A stretch of 64,000 bases of DNA from Chitinophagales bacterium. Lineage in GTDB: Bacteria > Bacteroidota > Bacteroidia > Chitinophagales > Chitinophagaceae. Positions 44,664-53,324 of the stretch are shown here, in pieces (within the stretch, counting starts at the first letter, position 1; the number at the start of each line of letters is the position of its first letter). The notes under the pieces were generated by a model that had not been told where the DNA came from, ran no database searches, and was given only the letters and a program-made list of their open reading frames with translations. Made by a program: the position numbers and the translations under genes. The stretch is taken from NCBI GenBank assembly GCA_017303855.1, contig JAFLBL010000003.1:124001-188000 (forward strand), written 5' to 3'.

Positions 44664-46310
44664 TTACTTATTTGCAAGTACAGCCGGTTTCACATTTTTT
44701 ACATCCACTACACTGTTCAGGAAGTTTTCAATATTGCTGTACCCGTTTTTCGTCAGCTTAGCCGCATCGGATGCGTCATTGGGATTCAGTTTGTTTTTCA
44801 GTTCATACGCGTCAGGCAAACCGTCATTATCACTGTCCTTATAAGCCGTACCCTTGTACTCCGGGTAACCACCCACCTGTGAGGGATCTGTGATAATGCC
44901 GATTTTATAAGAGTCAATCGGCAAACGGCGGTGTTTGAACTGGGTTTCGGGCGCCACCACATTGGGATTCACTTCAACTTTTCCTGTGGTTACTTCCTTC
45001 ACCATCCGGGTATCCACGGCATCCCTTCTGGGTAGCGTAGCTCCGGCATTGGCCAGCACATAGGCTTTTGCGTCTTCCGCTTTTAAGATAGTGATCGCGG
45101 GCATTGGCAGGGGCTTCGGCCATTTGATATTGGCGGTATACTCCCCTGTATTTTTTTCTTCCTCCACCTGCACACCACCATTCCAGTTATCCTTTGTGAT
45201 TTCCGGATATCCTTCCATCACATTTCCGTTTACATACGCTCTTCCGTATACCCTGTACTTCAGTTTACTTCTTCCACTTTCTGGTTTCAGGATACGGTGA
45301 CCGACATTATTCTTTGGGGTGGCCGGTCCGGGCTTGAAATAGTTATTGATAATATTGAACTGAGCGCGGTAATCGCCTCCGTCGATACTACGGTGAACCC
45401 AATTGTAGACTACATTATTGGCAAAGTTAAACACCCCATTCCACCCTACAGAAGGATTGCGTCCGGCATTATTGGCCCAGAGATTACGCATAAACGTACA
45501 ATTCTCTCCACCCAATGTGCTACCGAATGCATGGTTCCAGGTGTCCAGTGCCTCTCCGAAAATGGAATTCTGGATCGTGATATTCACGGTCGGGAATTTA
45601 TCCTCGATCTTACCGGTGCTGTCATTATACATGTGGCGGTACATACTCATGTTCTCATCCAGTCCCCAGCTGGCACTCACGTGATCAATCATGATGTTTC
45701 CAATAGGGTTACCACCGATGGCATCATCTCTTCTGCCCACCCAGGTTTCACCGCGGCGGAAACGCATATAGCGGATGATCACATCATGGGTATTGATCCA
45801 TACACTTTCACCGGCGATACAAACGCCATCACCGGGAGCGGTTTGTCCCGCAATAGTGATATAAGGAGCACGGATAATGAGTGGTGTACTAAGACGAATG
45901 ATACCAGCTACATTGAAGACGATGATGCGTGCACCACCCTGTTCGCAGGCCCAACGCAGACTGCCGGGACCATCATCGTTCAGGTTGGTGACCACCAGTA
46001 CTTTACCACCCCGGCCACCAAAGGAATATTTACCACCACCTTCTGCACCCGGAAATGCCGGAATACCGGCTTGCGGTAATTCATCCACGCGGGAGGCCCA
46101 GGGAATAAAAGGTTTCCCCTTCCGGGCTTCTTCCTGGATAATGGGCCAGGCCACCTGCCAGGCAGAATCGGAATGCCTGTTGGCCACCCGCATTAATGAA
46201 TCAGATTTACGTTGCACATCCGCCGGTATCTCGGGGTATTGCGCCATCAGGTTAGTAGTGAATAACACGCCAACCAATGTACTGCCAATAAAATTAAAAA
46301 AACATTTCAT
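44664..46310 (-). CDS. PL1-family pectate lyase with Ca-binding C-terminal repeat
   Basis: 548 residues, secreted. The parallel beta-helix starts FPGAEGGGKYSFGGRGGKV, a pectate lyase family 1 hallmark, with NIMIDHVSASWGLDEN (calcium-site Asp), NAGRNPSVGWNG and the conserved VYNWVHRS segment that would hold the catalytic Arg. A thrombospondin-type-3-like DSDNDGLPDAYELKN near residue 500 suggests calcium binding. It is the first gene after the terminator-like hairpin at 46382-46417. It should cleave the polygalacturonate backbone by beta-elimination to generate RG-II or oligogalacturonides. Confidence 0.9.
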   Translation of the reverse strand: MKCFFNFIGSTLVGVLFTTNLMAQYPEIPADVQRKSDSLMRVANRHSDSAWQVAWPIIQEEARKGKPFIPWASRVDELPQAGIPAFPGAEGGGKYSFGGRGGKVLVVTNLNDDGPGSLRWACEQGGARIIVFNVAGIIRLSTPLIIRAPYITIAGQTAPGDGVCIAGESVWINTHDVIIRYMRFRRGETWVGRRDDAIGGNPIGNIMIDHVSASWGLDENMSMYRHMYNDSTGKIEDKFPTVNITIQNSIFGEALDTWNHAFGSTLGGENCTFMRNLWANNAGRNPSVGWNGVFNFANNVVYNWVHRSIDGGDYRAQFNIINNYFKPGPATPKNNVGHRILKPESGRSKLKYRVYGRAYVNGNVMEGYPEITKDNWNGGVQVEEEKNTGEYTANIKWPKPLPMPAITILKAEDAKAYVLANAGATLPRRDAVDTRMVKEVTTGKVEVNPNVVAPETQFKHRRLPIDSYKIGIITDPSQVGGYPEYKGTAYKDSDNDGLPDAYELKNKLNPNDASDAAKLTKNGYSNIENFLNSVVDVKNVKPAVLANK

Positions 46311-46440
46311 GCTCTTGCTATTTTGTTACAGTTAGACGTATGAAAACATTAAAACTGTTTACCGCTTACCGGGATAAAGAAAAAAAAGAGAAAGTTGTTT
46401 AGCGCTTTCTCTTTTTTGATTGCTGCTATATAACTACTGC
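46311..46440 (-). other. 130-bp spacer between SusCD-lipoprotein and PL1 genes
   Basis: No ORF. It contains the hairpin at 46382-46417 and about 70 bp of leader for the PL1 gene, in which I see no clear promoter box; PL1 expression could come from partial read-through. Confidence 0.5.
46382..46417 (-). terminator. Rho-independent terminator/attenuator hairpin
   Basis: Perfect 13-bp stem: AAAAAAGAGAAAG (46382-46394 on plus) and CTTTCTCTTTTTT (46405-46417) with a 10-nt loop. On the minus strand the second arm ends in eight T residues. It lies between the lipoprotein and PL1 genes, where it would lower expression of the enzyme genes relative to SusC/SusD. Confidence 0.75.
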
Positions 46441-47358
46441 TTAACGCTCTATTTTGACATCCACACTTACATAACTATCCATTGCGGGTGAAGAACCATT
46501 AGTAAATGTAATCTGCATACATCCGTTCTTTCCCGCCGCCGTACGGAAATACACCAGGTTGCCGGATACCAGTTGAGTAATCTTTGTACTGGTACCGGAA
46601 GCCAGGTTGGTATTACAACCCGTCCGGATTGAACCAGCGGATAACAAAGTATTAAATGCCGGACTGGTGGCTTTTTTCATGATCGTATTATTCTTAGTCC
46701 AGCTGGATAAATCATAGAAAGGTATCTGGCCCTGCGGTGCATTCAGTGAATACAAACAGAAACGGAGATCATCCGTCGTACTGGACGAAGCTGCTCCTGT
46801 AGTATCGTACATAATGCCGAAATCAATGGCCGCACTATTAGCCGCCCCGTTTGTATAGCTGAATACCTTACCCTGGGAGGCTGACATAAAGCAGGTATTG
46901 GTTTTGGCCGTGGTATCCGGTACCTGCAGGAAACGGTAAGTGTAAAAATAAAAATCAGGACTTACCGTGACTTTAATATCACTTGCGCCGATATAAACAC
47001 CTGCCGCATCATGTGCGACAATGCGGTACAGGTATGTGCCATTTGCAGTATCCGCTTTTATTTTTTTAACAGTAGTATAGCTGGACAATTCGTTACTCAG
47101 CGTATCTCTTGTTACAAAAGCCGTTTGATTAACCGGATTTTTCTGAATGCCTACATATTTCATAGGCCGTTCAGTGGCTATCGTGAAACTGAAGAAAAGG
47201 CTGTCACCGGGATTGACCGTCAGGTCGCCAATAACAAATTTTGTACCGTCATCCTTTAGTGTAACGGTGGCATAATTTCCATCCACGGGGTCAACTTTTT
47301 TCTCACAGGAAGAAAAGGCAACGGCGAGGAGGATTATTGCTGTCAGTATTTTTTTCAT
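46441..47358 (-). CDS. Surface lipoprotein after SusD (SusE/SusF position, unknown family)
   Basis: 305 residues. MKKILTAIILLAVAFSSCEKK is a standard SPase II leader with Cys18 as lipidation site. The rest is beta-rich: a PKD/Ig-like domain (about 30-130, VTLKDDGTKFVIGDLTVNPGDSL) and a C-terminal domain with several Gly/Ser/Thr-rich strands. The position directly downstream of SusD is that of surface glycan-binding proteins. I do not recognise a named family; glycan binding is inferred from position. It is the last gene before the terminator hairpin. Confidence 0.75.
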   Translation of the reverse strand: MKKILTAIILLAVAFSSCEKKVDPVDGNYATVTLKDDGTKFVIGDLTVNPGDSLFFSFTIATERPMKYVGIQKNPVNQTAFVTRDTLSNELSSYTTVKKIKADTANGTYLYRIVAHDAAGVYIGASDIKVTVSPDFYFYTYRFLQVPDTTAKTNTCFMSASQGKVFSYTNGAANSAAIDFGIMYDTTGAASSSTTDDLRFCLYSLNAPQGQIPFYDLSSWTKNNTIMKKATSPAFNTLLSAGSIRTGCNTNLASGTSTKITQLVSGNLVYFRTAAGKNGCMQITFTNGSSPAMDSYVSVDVKIER

Positions 47359-47384
47359 GTTATATTATCTTTTTGCGTCTGTAA

Positions 47385-49205
47385 TTATTGATAAGGATCG
47401 AATGTGCCGCCAGCCCATCCGTTGGTCTGCTGGATTACTGGCACCTGCGTAAACAGGTTGGGCAGTGCATATACATAATACTTATCAGGAATGTTGATCA
47501 CATTGGAACCTTCCAGGGAAGCAATTGTTGGTGTAAACATGGAAGTATACACTGAAATATTATTCAGGTTAGCCGTATCCCTTGGTTTGAAACCGGATGT
47601 ATTCAACATATCCAGGTAAATCCGGCCCGCTGTGGTACCTGTACCTGCATAGTACGGAGGCTTCGGTGCCACTTTAAATGACTGACGGGCTGTAATCAGA
47701 TTGAGGTTGCGGGTTCTCCGCAAATCAAAATAACGCATTCCTTCGAGTGCAAATTCTATCTGCCGCTCGTTCAGCAATAAACGGCGCATGGATACCACAT
47801 CCGTAGCTACAGACAAACCATAATCATATGAACCCGCTGTTACACCTGCACGCTGACGAACCAGGCGTACAAGGTTTTTGGCTTCGGTAAGGTTTCCTGT
47901 TTCATTATAACATTCAGACAGATTCAGCATGACTTCGGCAAAACGCATTTCGATCCAATCCATTCCATTTCCACCACCCGTGTTGGAATTGTAAAGCGCC
48001 TGGGCAGGAGACAAAGTTGGATTACAAAGACGCTTGCAATAGAAACCGGTAACCATTGTACCTGCTGTTTCATCAAGCACACCGGTATATGTCCACTGTT
48101 TGCGGGTGGCTTTACCACTCAGCGCCCATAAATCGCCATTGTAAGCAATCGTGGCCGCAAAACGCGGATCTCTGTTTACCCAAAACAGCGTGGAACTATA
48201 TCCTGAATTTACATCTGAAGTAGGTAACCCGTTATTCATCGGGTATGCCTGCACCAGGTTCCAGGTTGGCTGATTGGAACCACTGCCAGCTGATGTTTCA
48301 GAAAAAGGACGGGTTACATTTTCCAGGTTGGTTCCAAGATCCCTCGACGTGTTGTATTTTCTTACTATAACAACTTCTTTATGATCTTCTGTTACAAAAA
48401 TATCAGAGTACTTCGTAATTAAACCAAAGCCGTCTGCTGTCAGTGTATCATAAGCCGCCTTACAGGCCGCCTGTGCATCTGTCCAGCGGGAAGCGATATT
48501 GGTGGGATTGAACTGAGGACTTGCCCAGTACAGGAAGGCTCTTCCTTTCAGTGCAAGTGCCGCGCCACGGGTGGCACGACCCACTTCATTACCTGTCCAT
48601 TTTTTAGGGAGAAAGGCAGCAGCAGAATCCAGGTCCTTACCGATCTGTGCAATACACTCACTGGTCTTTGCACGGGGTACGGCCAGTTCATCTTCATTCT
48701 GTCCTTGCGCACGGAGAATAAGAGGTACACCACCATAAAGACGTACCAGTTTGAAATAAGTCATCGCCCGCAGGAAGAAAAACTGACCTTTAAGTGTCTG
48801 TTTTACTGACTCGGGAAGCGTAAGACTGCCATTGAGACCTTCGATAGCCAGGTTACAACGACGGATATCGGCATAACGATTTGCCGTAAGACTGGTACCG
48901 GTAGCAATATCCGTTATAGATGTTTCTGTAAGGGTTCCGTACAGAAAAGCGGTATTGGCATTATTCAACTCATCTGATGTATTATGCACACCACCAATGG
49001 TAGGCCATTGCGGCATTACCAGTGCATAGGTCCTGTTGAGAAACAGACCAATCGCCCCTTCATCTTCCCAGGAGTCCACCACTTCCATACCGTTCGGATC
49101 CTCAATCTCAAAGAAATCCTTGCGGCAGGAAGGCAGCATGCTGGCACTCAGCAGTCCCGCGGCAACCAGGGTTATTTTTATATACTTATTTACTTTCATA
49201 ATCAT
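47385..49205 (-). CDS. susD: SusD/RagB-family outer-membrane glycan-binding lipoprotein
   Basis: 606 residues, leader ending SASMLPSC (lipobox, start at ATG 49205 or 49199). Typical TPR-rich SusD features: SMLPSCRKDFFEIEDP, FLNRTYALV, YADIRRCNLAIEGLN, FFLRAMTYFKLVRLYGGVPLI, and the C-terminal RRLLLNERQIEFALEGMRYFDLRR. It works with the SusC partner 13 bp upstream to bind and import oligosaccharides, here probably pectic. The closest functional guess is an RG-II side chain or backbone oligomer, from the surrounding enzymes. Confidence 0.95.
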   Translation of the reverse strand: MIMKVNKYIKITLVAAGLLSASMLPSCRKDFFEIEDPNGMEVVDSWEDEGAIGLFLNRTYALVMPQWPTIGGVHNTSDELNNANTAFLYGTLTETSITDIATGTSLTANRYADIRRCNLAIEGLNGSLTLPESVKQTLKGQFFFLRAMTYFKLVRLYGGVPLILRAQGQNEDELAVPRAKTSECIAQIGKDLDSAAAFLPKKWTGNEVGRATRGAALALKGRAFLYWASPQFNPTNIASRWTDAQAACKAAYDTLTADGFGLITKYSDIFVTEDHKEVVIVRKYNTSRDLGTNLENVTRPFSETSAGSGSNQPTWNLVQAYPMNNGLPTSDVNSGYSSTLFWVNRDPRFAATIAYNGDLWALSGKATRKQWTYTGVLDETAGTMVTGFYCKRLCNPTLSPAQALYNSNTGGGNGMDWIEMRFAEVMLNLSECYNETGNLTEAKNLVRLVRQRAGVTAGSYDYGLSVATDVVSMRRLLLNERQIEFALEGMRYFDLRRTRNLNLITARQSFKVAPKPPYYAGTGTTAGRIYLDMLNTSGFKPRDTANLNNISVYTSMFTPTIASLEGSNVINIPDKYYVYALPNLFTQVPVIQQTNGWAGGTFDPYQ

Positions 49206-49218
49206 TTCATTTTTAGAA

Positions 49219-52200
49219 TTACAGACTTACATTGAGACCTACGGAAATAGTTCTTAAAGTGGGGTATGTTGCAAAGTTGCCGGTATAAGGATCTTTATAC
49301 TTCAGCGGATTAATCAGGCTCCACAGGTTGGTTCCTGTTAACAGGATTCTGAAATCAGGAATCTTGTACTTTGCGGAGATACGCTTCGGCATCTGGTAAG
49401 AAAGAACCATGTTATTGATACGGCTCTGCGTTCCATTTACCGCCCAGAATGTGGACAGCTCTCTCGCCAGCGGTGCATCGGCTCTCGGATATTTTGCATT
49501 GGGATTCTCCGGAGTCCAATGGTCATTCCAGAATGCAGGTGCGTTCTGTGTGGTAGTGGGCACTTTACGTGCTTCTGAATCATAAAAACGCTTACCACCG
49601 ATTGACAGATTCATGTTTGTCTGTAATTTGAAATCCTTATACGTCACGCCAAAGGTCATACCGAATCCAATTACGGAAGTAGTGCGGTCAAACATCAGCG
49701 TGATATCATTATCATCAATCTTACCATCTTCATTAACGTCTTCATAAGTCATGTAACCAACCTGGGGTTTCTGACCACCAATGGTATAATTCGGATTTTT
49801 GGCCAAAAGCGCGTCTACTTCTTCTTGTGTACGGAGAATACCTGTGGCGATATAGCCGTAGTTATTACCGTTGTACTGACGAGGATCTTTACCAATCGCA
49901 TTGCTGATCGCATTGGTGCCAAACAGACCGAAACTTACCGGGCTGTAATATTGTTGCAGAATCATACCGTTGGACCAGCCAAAGTTTACGTCTGCACTGA
50001 AACTCCAGTCACGACCGGCTTTTCCACGGTAACCAAGTGAAAACTCGGCACCCCAGGAAAGTGCTTTACCATAGTTAACCACTGCGGTTTGAATACCAGT
50101 AGTTGCAGGCAGTGCGCTTGCATCCATCTGGTTAAAGCCGTCCCAGGTATAACGCTGATAAACATCCATTGATAAAGTGAGTTTGTTTCTCAGCATGGAG
50201 GCGTCAAAGCCCACATTGAAGGTTCTGGATTTTTCCCAGGTAGCCGCCGGATTGGGGTAAATATTCGGGTCGAGGCCGTTGGTATATACATTACCCAGCA
50301 GGTAACCTGTTGTTTGCGTAAACCGGTTGACATAGGTCTTATTGGCTACGCGGTCCTCACCTACGATACCGATATTGGCACGCAGCTTCAGGCTATTGAT
50401 AAAATGAATGTTTTCACGGAAGAAATTTTCATCGCTGATTCTCCAGCCCAATCCCACAGTGGGGAAGAAGCCCCAACGGTTATCCGGTGCAAAGTTGGAG
50501 GAGGCATCGGCGCGACCGATAAACTCAATAAAGTATTTATTTCTGAATGAATAATCGGCGCGGCTTACATACGAGCGCTTGGCAAACTGGATACCCTGCG
50601 GGTTACGGATCGCATCCGTAATGGAGGCGATACTGGTGGGGTCATTACTGAAGGCCCAGAATTCATCCACGCCCAGCACCAGTTGCTGGAATTTTGACAG
50701 GAAGATATTCCGGCTTTCCGCCTCACCCTGATCCATACCTACCATTGCGGAAAACTCATGCTGCTTGATCTTCTTGGCGTAGCTGAGTGTTGCAATCAGT
50801 TGATAACTGGAAGAGGTGGTGGTACCTTCTGAAATCTGATTACTGTTGGTAATCGTGGAAGTAGGAGAATTAGCATTGATGGAATCACTGAACAGCAATC
50901 CGTTATTTCCATTACGTACAAAGTTGGTTACCTTGTATGAGGGATAATATTGCTTGTCCATATTATTGCGGTTCAGTTGTCCGAACTGCACTTTTGCAGA
51001 GAGTCCTTTCAGGAAATTGGGTTTATATTCCAGCGAAGCATTTACACTCAGACCCTGTGAACGGGTACGTGAGTAGTTGCCGGAATTAAACAGTCCAATC
51101 ATACTCCAGTTACCAGGAGGGTTGGGGCCATTCCACAGTGTAGGCTGTCCGTTGATTGTGGAAGGCACCCACTTGGGTGTCAGGTATAGAGCACGGATTG
51201 AAAGATCATCTGTTTCTGCGTTGGCACCCTTCAATGTACCACGTTTTTCCTGGTTAAAGTCAGAGGAAAAACTCACATTGGCGGTCAGGCCATCAATGAT
51301 TTTGGCATCCATTCCGGTACGGATACTGTACTTGTTGACTTCAATGTCGCCGTAGTTGCCTTTTTCATTATAATAAGAACCACCTGCAAAGAATGTAACA
51401 CGATCTGTACCACCTGATACATTCAGGGTATGACGGATTACTTTACCTGCTTTCCAGATATCATCGTACCAGGCACGATTAGGCATAGCTTTAAGGCGAT
51501 CAAGATCTGCCTGTGAAAACCGCTGATTCAACGCGGTATTGTTCAGCTCATACCCATCATTCAGCATTTTTGCATGCTCATAGGCGGTCATGGTATTGGT
51601 CTTTACCGCTTCATTGGATGTACCGTAGTATCCATTATAGGTAATCCGGGGTTTGCCGGCTTTTCCTTTTTTAGTAGTAATCAGGACAACACCTTTGGCA
51701 CCAGCTGCACCATAGATCGCGGCAGAAGCATCTTTCAGGAAAGTGATATCCTCAATCTGACTCGCATCCAGGTTTTCAAAGAAATCGGGATTGGTTGACT
51801 GATTATATAAGGTCGGGTTAACCACGATTCCATCTATTACATATAACGGCTGATTAGCAGCTCCGGAGTTTGTTCCCGGAAAAGTGATCGAGTTACGGAT
51901 ATTAATCTCCGTGGTAGAACCCGGTTTACCTGAAGCATAGTTTACAGATACTCCCGGTACCCGGTTGATCAGGGCTGAACCCAGATTAGCCACCGGCAGA
52001 TCTTCAATTTCTGCTGCTTTTACTGAGGCAACAGAACCCTGTACATTCACCCGCTTCTTGGTGCCATATCCTACCACCACCACATCATCCAGCTGTTTGC
52101 TGTCTTTCTGTAAGGTAATATCAATGGCTTTACGGGCACCGACAGACTGATCTGTCTGTAAATAACCCACTCCGGAAAAACGGAGTACCGCCTGGTCATT

Positions 52201-52404
52201 GGGGATCACAATTACATAAGCTCCGTCGGCATTGGTCGCAACACCGGTGGCAGTACCCTTCACCTGTACAGAAATACCGGGAAGACCCTTACCATCTACG
52301 TCTGTAACCTTACCAGTCACCGTTCTTTGCTGCGCAAACAACAGGCAACTGAACAGGAGTGAAAGTTGCAGGAGCAGTGCTTTCTTTAAAATTTGCTTAA
52401 TCAT
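49219..52404 (-). CDS. susC: SusC/RagA-family TonB-dependent outer-membrane receptor
   Basis: 1061 residues: signal peptide, a carboxypeptidase-D-like domain (TVTGKVTDVDGKGLPGISV), TonB box region (LDDVVVVGYGTKKR), plug domain with DASAAIYGAAGAKGVVLITT, and a 22-strand-type beta-barrel ending in the aromatic/hydrophobic TLRTISVGLNVSL. It is the energised outer-membrane pore for oligosaccharides, paired with SusD. There is no additional N-terminal extension (STN/FecI-type signalling), so control is probably by a hybrid two-component or AraC regulator elsewhere. Confidence 0.97.
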   Translation of the reverse strand: MIKQILKKALLLQLSLLFSCLLFAQQRTVTGKVTDVDGKGLPGISVQVKGTATGVATNADGAYVIVIPNDQAVLRFSGVGYLQTDQSVGARKAIDITLQKDSKQLDDVVVVGYGTKKRVNVQGSVASVKAAEIEDLPVANLGSALINRVPGVSVNYASGKPGSTTEINIRNSITFPGTNSGAANQPLYVIDGIVVNPTLYNQSTNPDFFENLDASQIEDITFLKDASAAIYGAAGAKGVVLITTKKGKAGKPRITYNGYYGTSNEAVKTNTMTAYEHAKMLNDGYELNNTALNQRFSQADLDRLKAMPNRAWYDDIWKAGKVIRHTLNVSGGTDRVTFFAGGSYYNEKGNYGDIEVNKYSIRTGMDAKIIDGLTANVSFSSDFNQEKRGTLKGANAETDDLSIRALYLTPKWVPSTINGQPTLWNGPNPPGNWSMIGLFNSGNYSRTRSQGLSVNASLEYKPNFLKGLSAKVQFGQLNRNNMDKQYYPSYKVTNFVRNGNNGLLFSDSINANSPTSTITNSNQISEGTTTSSSYQLIATLSYAKKIKQHEFSAMVGMDQGEAESRNIFLSKFQQLVLGVDEFWAFSNDPTSIASITDAIRNPQGIQFAKRSYVSRADYSFRNKYFIEFIGRADASSNFAPDNRWGFFPTVGLGWRISDENFFRENIHFINSLKLRANIGIVGEDRVANKTYVNRFTQTTGYLLGNVYTNGLDPNIYPNPAATWEKSRTFNVGFDASMLRNKLTLSMDVYQRYTWDGFNQMDASALPATTGIQTAVVNYGKALSWGAEFSLGYRGKAGRDWSFSADVNFGWSNGMILQQYYSPVSFGLFGTNAISNAIGKDPRQYNGNNYGYIATGILRTQEEVDALLAKNPNYTIGGQKPQVGYMTYEDVNEDGKIDDNDITLMFDRTTSVIGFGMTFGVTYKDFKLQTNMNLSIGGKRFYDSEARKVPTTTQNAPAFWNDHWTPENPNAKYPRADAPLARELSTFWAVNGTQSRINNMVLSYQMPKRISAKYKIPDFRILLTGTNLWSLINPLKYKDPYTGNFATYPTLRTISVGLNVSL

Positions 52405-52443
52405 ATAGCTTTGGTTTAGAAAAAAATTGTTGACAATTTATAT

Positions 52444-53160
52444 TCAGTTTTTTACTTTTTTCGCTGCTTCAATCCGCTTTGCCCACTCTTCCCCTTCTTT
52501 CTTTACATTATATCCCTGCGCAGACAGATAGTTGTTTATTTTACCCTTGTACTTTCCAAATACCGCATGCTTCTTATCTGAATTTTCGCCATCCATCGCC
52601 AGTTCCCGCGCTTCTTTCAGCCAGTCATATATTTTCAGTTTCTGCTCCGCTGTCAGCGAAGGAATCATTTCGAGGTATGCTGTATAGGTTTTAGGGAAAA
52701 CACCATAGGTAAGTCCGTCTTTCACCTGCTCCAGTTGTGACGCATTGATCAACGCCTGCAGACCTGATACAAACTGCTCATGTAATAACAAAGTGCGGGT
52801 ATTTCTTTTTTCTTCCTGCTCTTTCAGGCGGGAAGCCATTAATTCCTTACCTGCCGCCGTATCAGTTTTAATTTTGCTTACTGCAGTTTTATTCTCATCC
52901 TGTATTACACTCAACCCACGGTATTGATTCACCAGCGACAGCACTACCTTATTATAGATCACTGAATCTTTTATACCCAGCGTATTTACAATTTTTACGG
53001 AGCGTTCCGTGATGACTTTGGTATACGCTTCATCCGGCGCAGGCTGCGCGGAAACTACACAGGAGAAAAAAGAAAGAAGGAAAAAGAAGATCAGCCTTAC
53101 ATGAAGATTTTTTCCCGTAGGGAAAACCTTTTTTGTGGTGCAGAGCAAAGCAAGCTTCAT
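52444..53160 (-). CDS. DUF3826-like secreted helical protein
   Basis: 238 residues from ATG 53160 (MKLALLCTT); an upstream ATG at 53214 would place a second leader inside the promoter region. A hydrophobic stretch (LIFFFLLSFFSCVVSAQ) at residues about 22-38 is the signal. The mature part is mainly charged alpha helix (AVSKIKTDTAAGKELMASRLKEQEEK) with QYRGLSVIQDEN, LTAEQKLKIYDWLKEARE and KYKGKINNYLSAQGY. It resembles the DUF3826 family found in pectin PULs; role unknown. It lies 40 bp before SusC and directly after the 21-bp repeat promoter, so it is probably the first gene of the SusCD operon. Confidence 0.75.
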   Translation of the reverse strand: MKLALLCTTKKVFPTGKNLHVRLIFFFLLSFFSCVVSAQPAPDEAYTKVITERSVKIVNTLGIKDSVIYNKVVLSLVNQYRGLSVIQDENKTAVSKIKTDTAAGKELMASRLKEQEEKRNTRTLLLHEQFVSGLQALINASQLEQVKDGLTYGVFPKTYTAYLEMIPSLTAEQKLKIYDWLKEARELAMDGENSDKKHAVFGKYKGKINNYLSAQGYNVKKEGEEWAKRIEAAKKVKN

Positions 53161-53324
53161 GTTGGCAGTTATCGTTAAGCAGATAAAACAACAGGCCCGT
53201 CCGGCGGCCTTCATTCACGTTCTAAAATTACACAGGGGTATGGCCTTAAAAATGTAAGGTTTTGCTGTAATGATGGAAGATTTTACTATTTAAATTCCGG
53301 GAACGATTGCGTACAATATATCCG
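53161..53324 (-). other. 164-bp regulatory intergenic region of the SusCD operon
   Basis: No convincing ORF. Contains the paired 21-bp repeat (53247-53288), a TAATTTTA -7-like box about 20 nt downstream of it, and roughly 60 bp of leader to the DUF3826-like start at 53160. Confidence 0.6.
53247..53288 (-). promoter_or_regulatory. Two tandem 21-bp direct repeats upstream of DUF3826-susC-susD
   Basis: Minus-strand units at 53268-53288 (TAGTAAAATCTTCCATC...) and 53247-53267 (CAGCAAAACCTTACATT...) match the pair at 12502-12543 in order, period and spacing to the promoter-like box. Likely binding site for the PUL activator. Confidence 0.7.

Noticed and set aside
53160..53214. Upstream ATG at 53214 for the DUF3826-like gene
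   Set aside because: Adds 18 residues ahead of a normal N-terminus and moves into the leader region; ATG 53160 is preferred.
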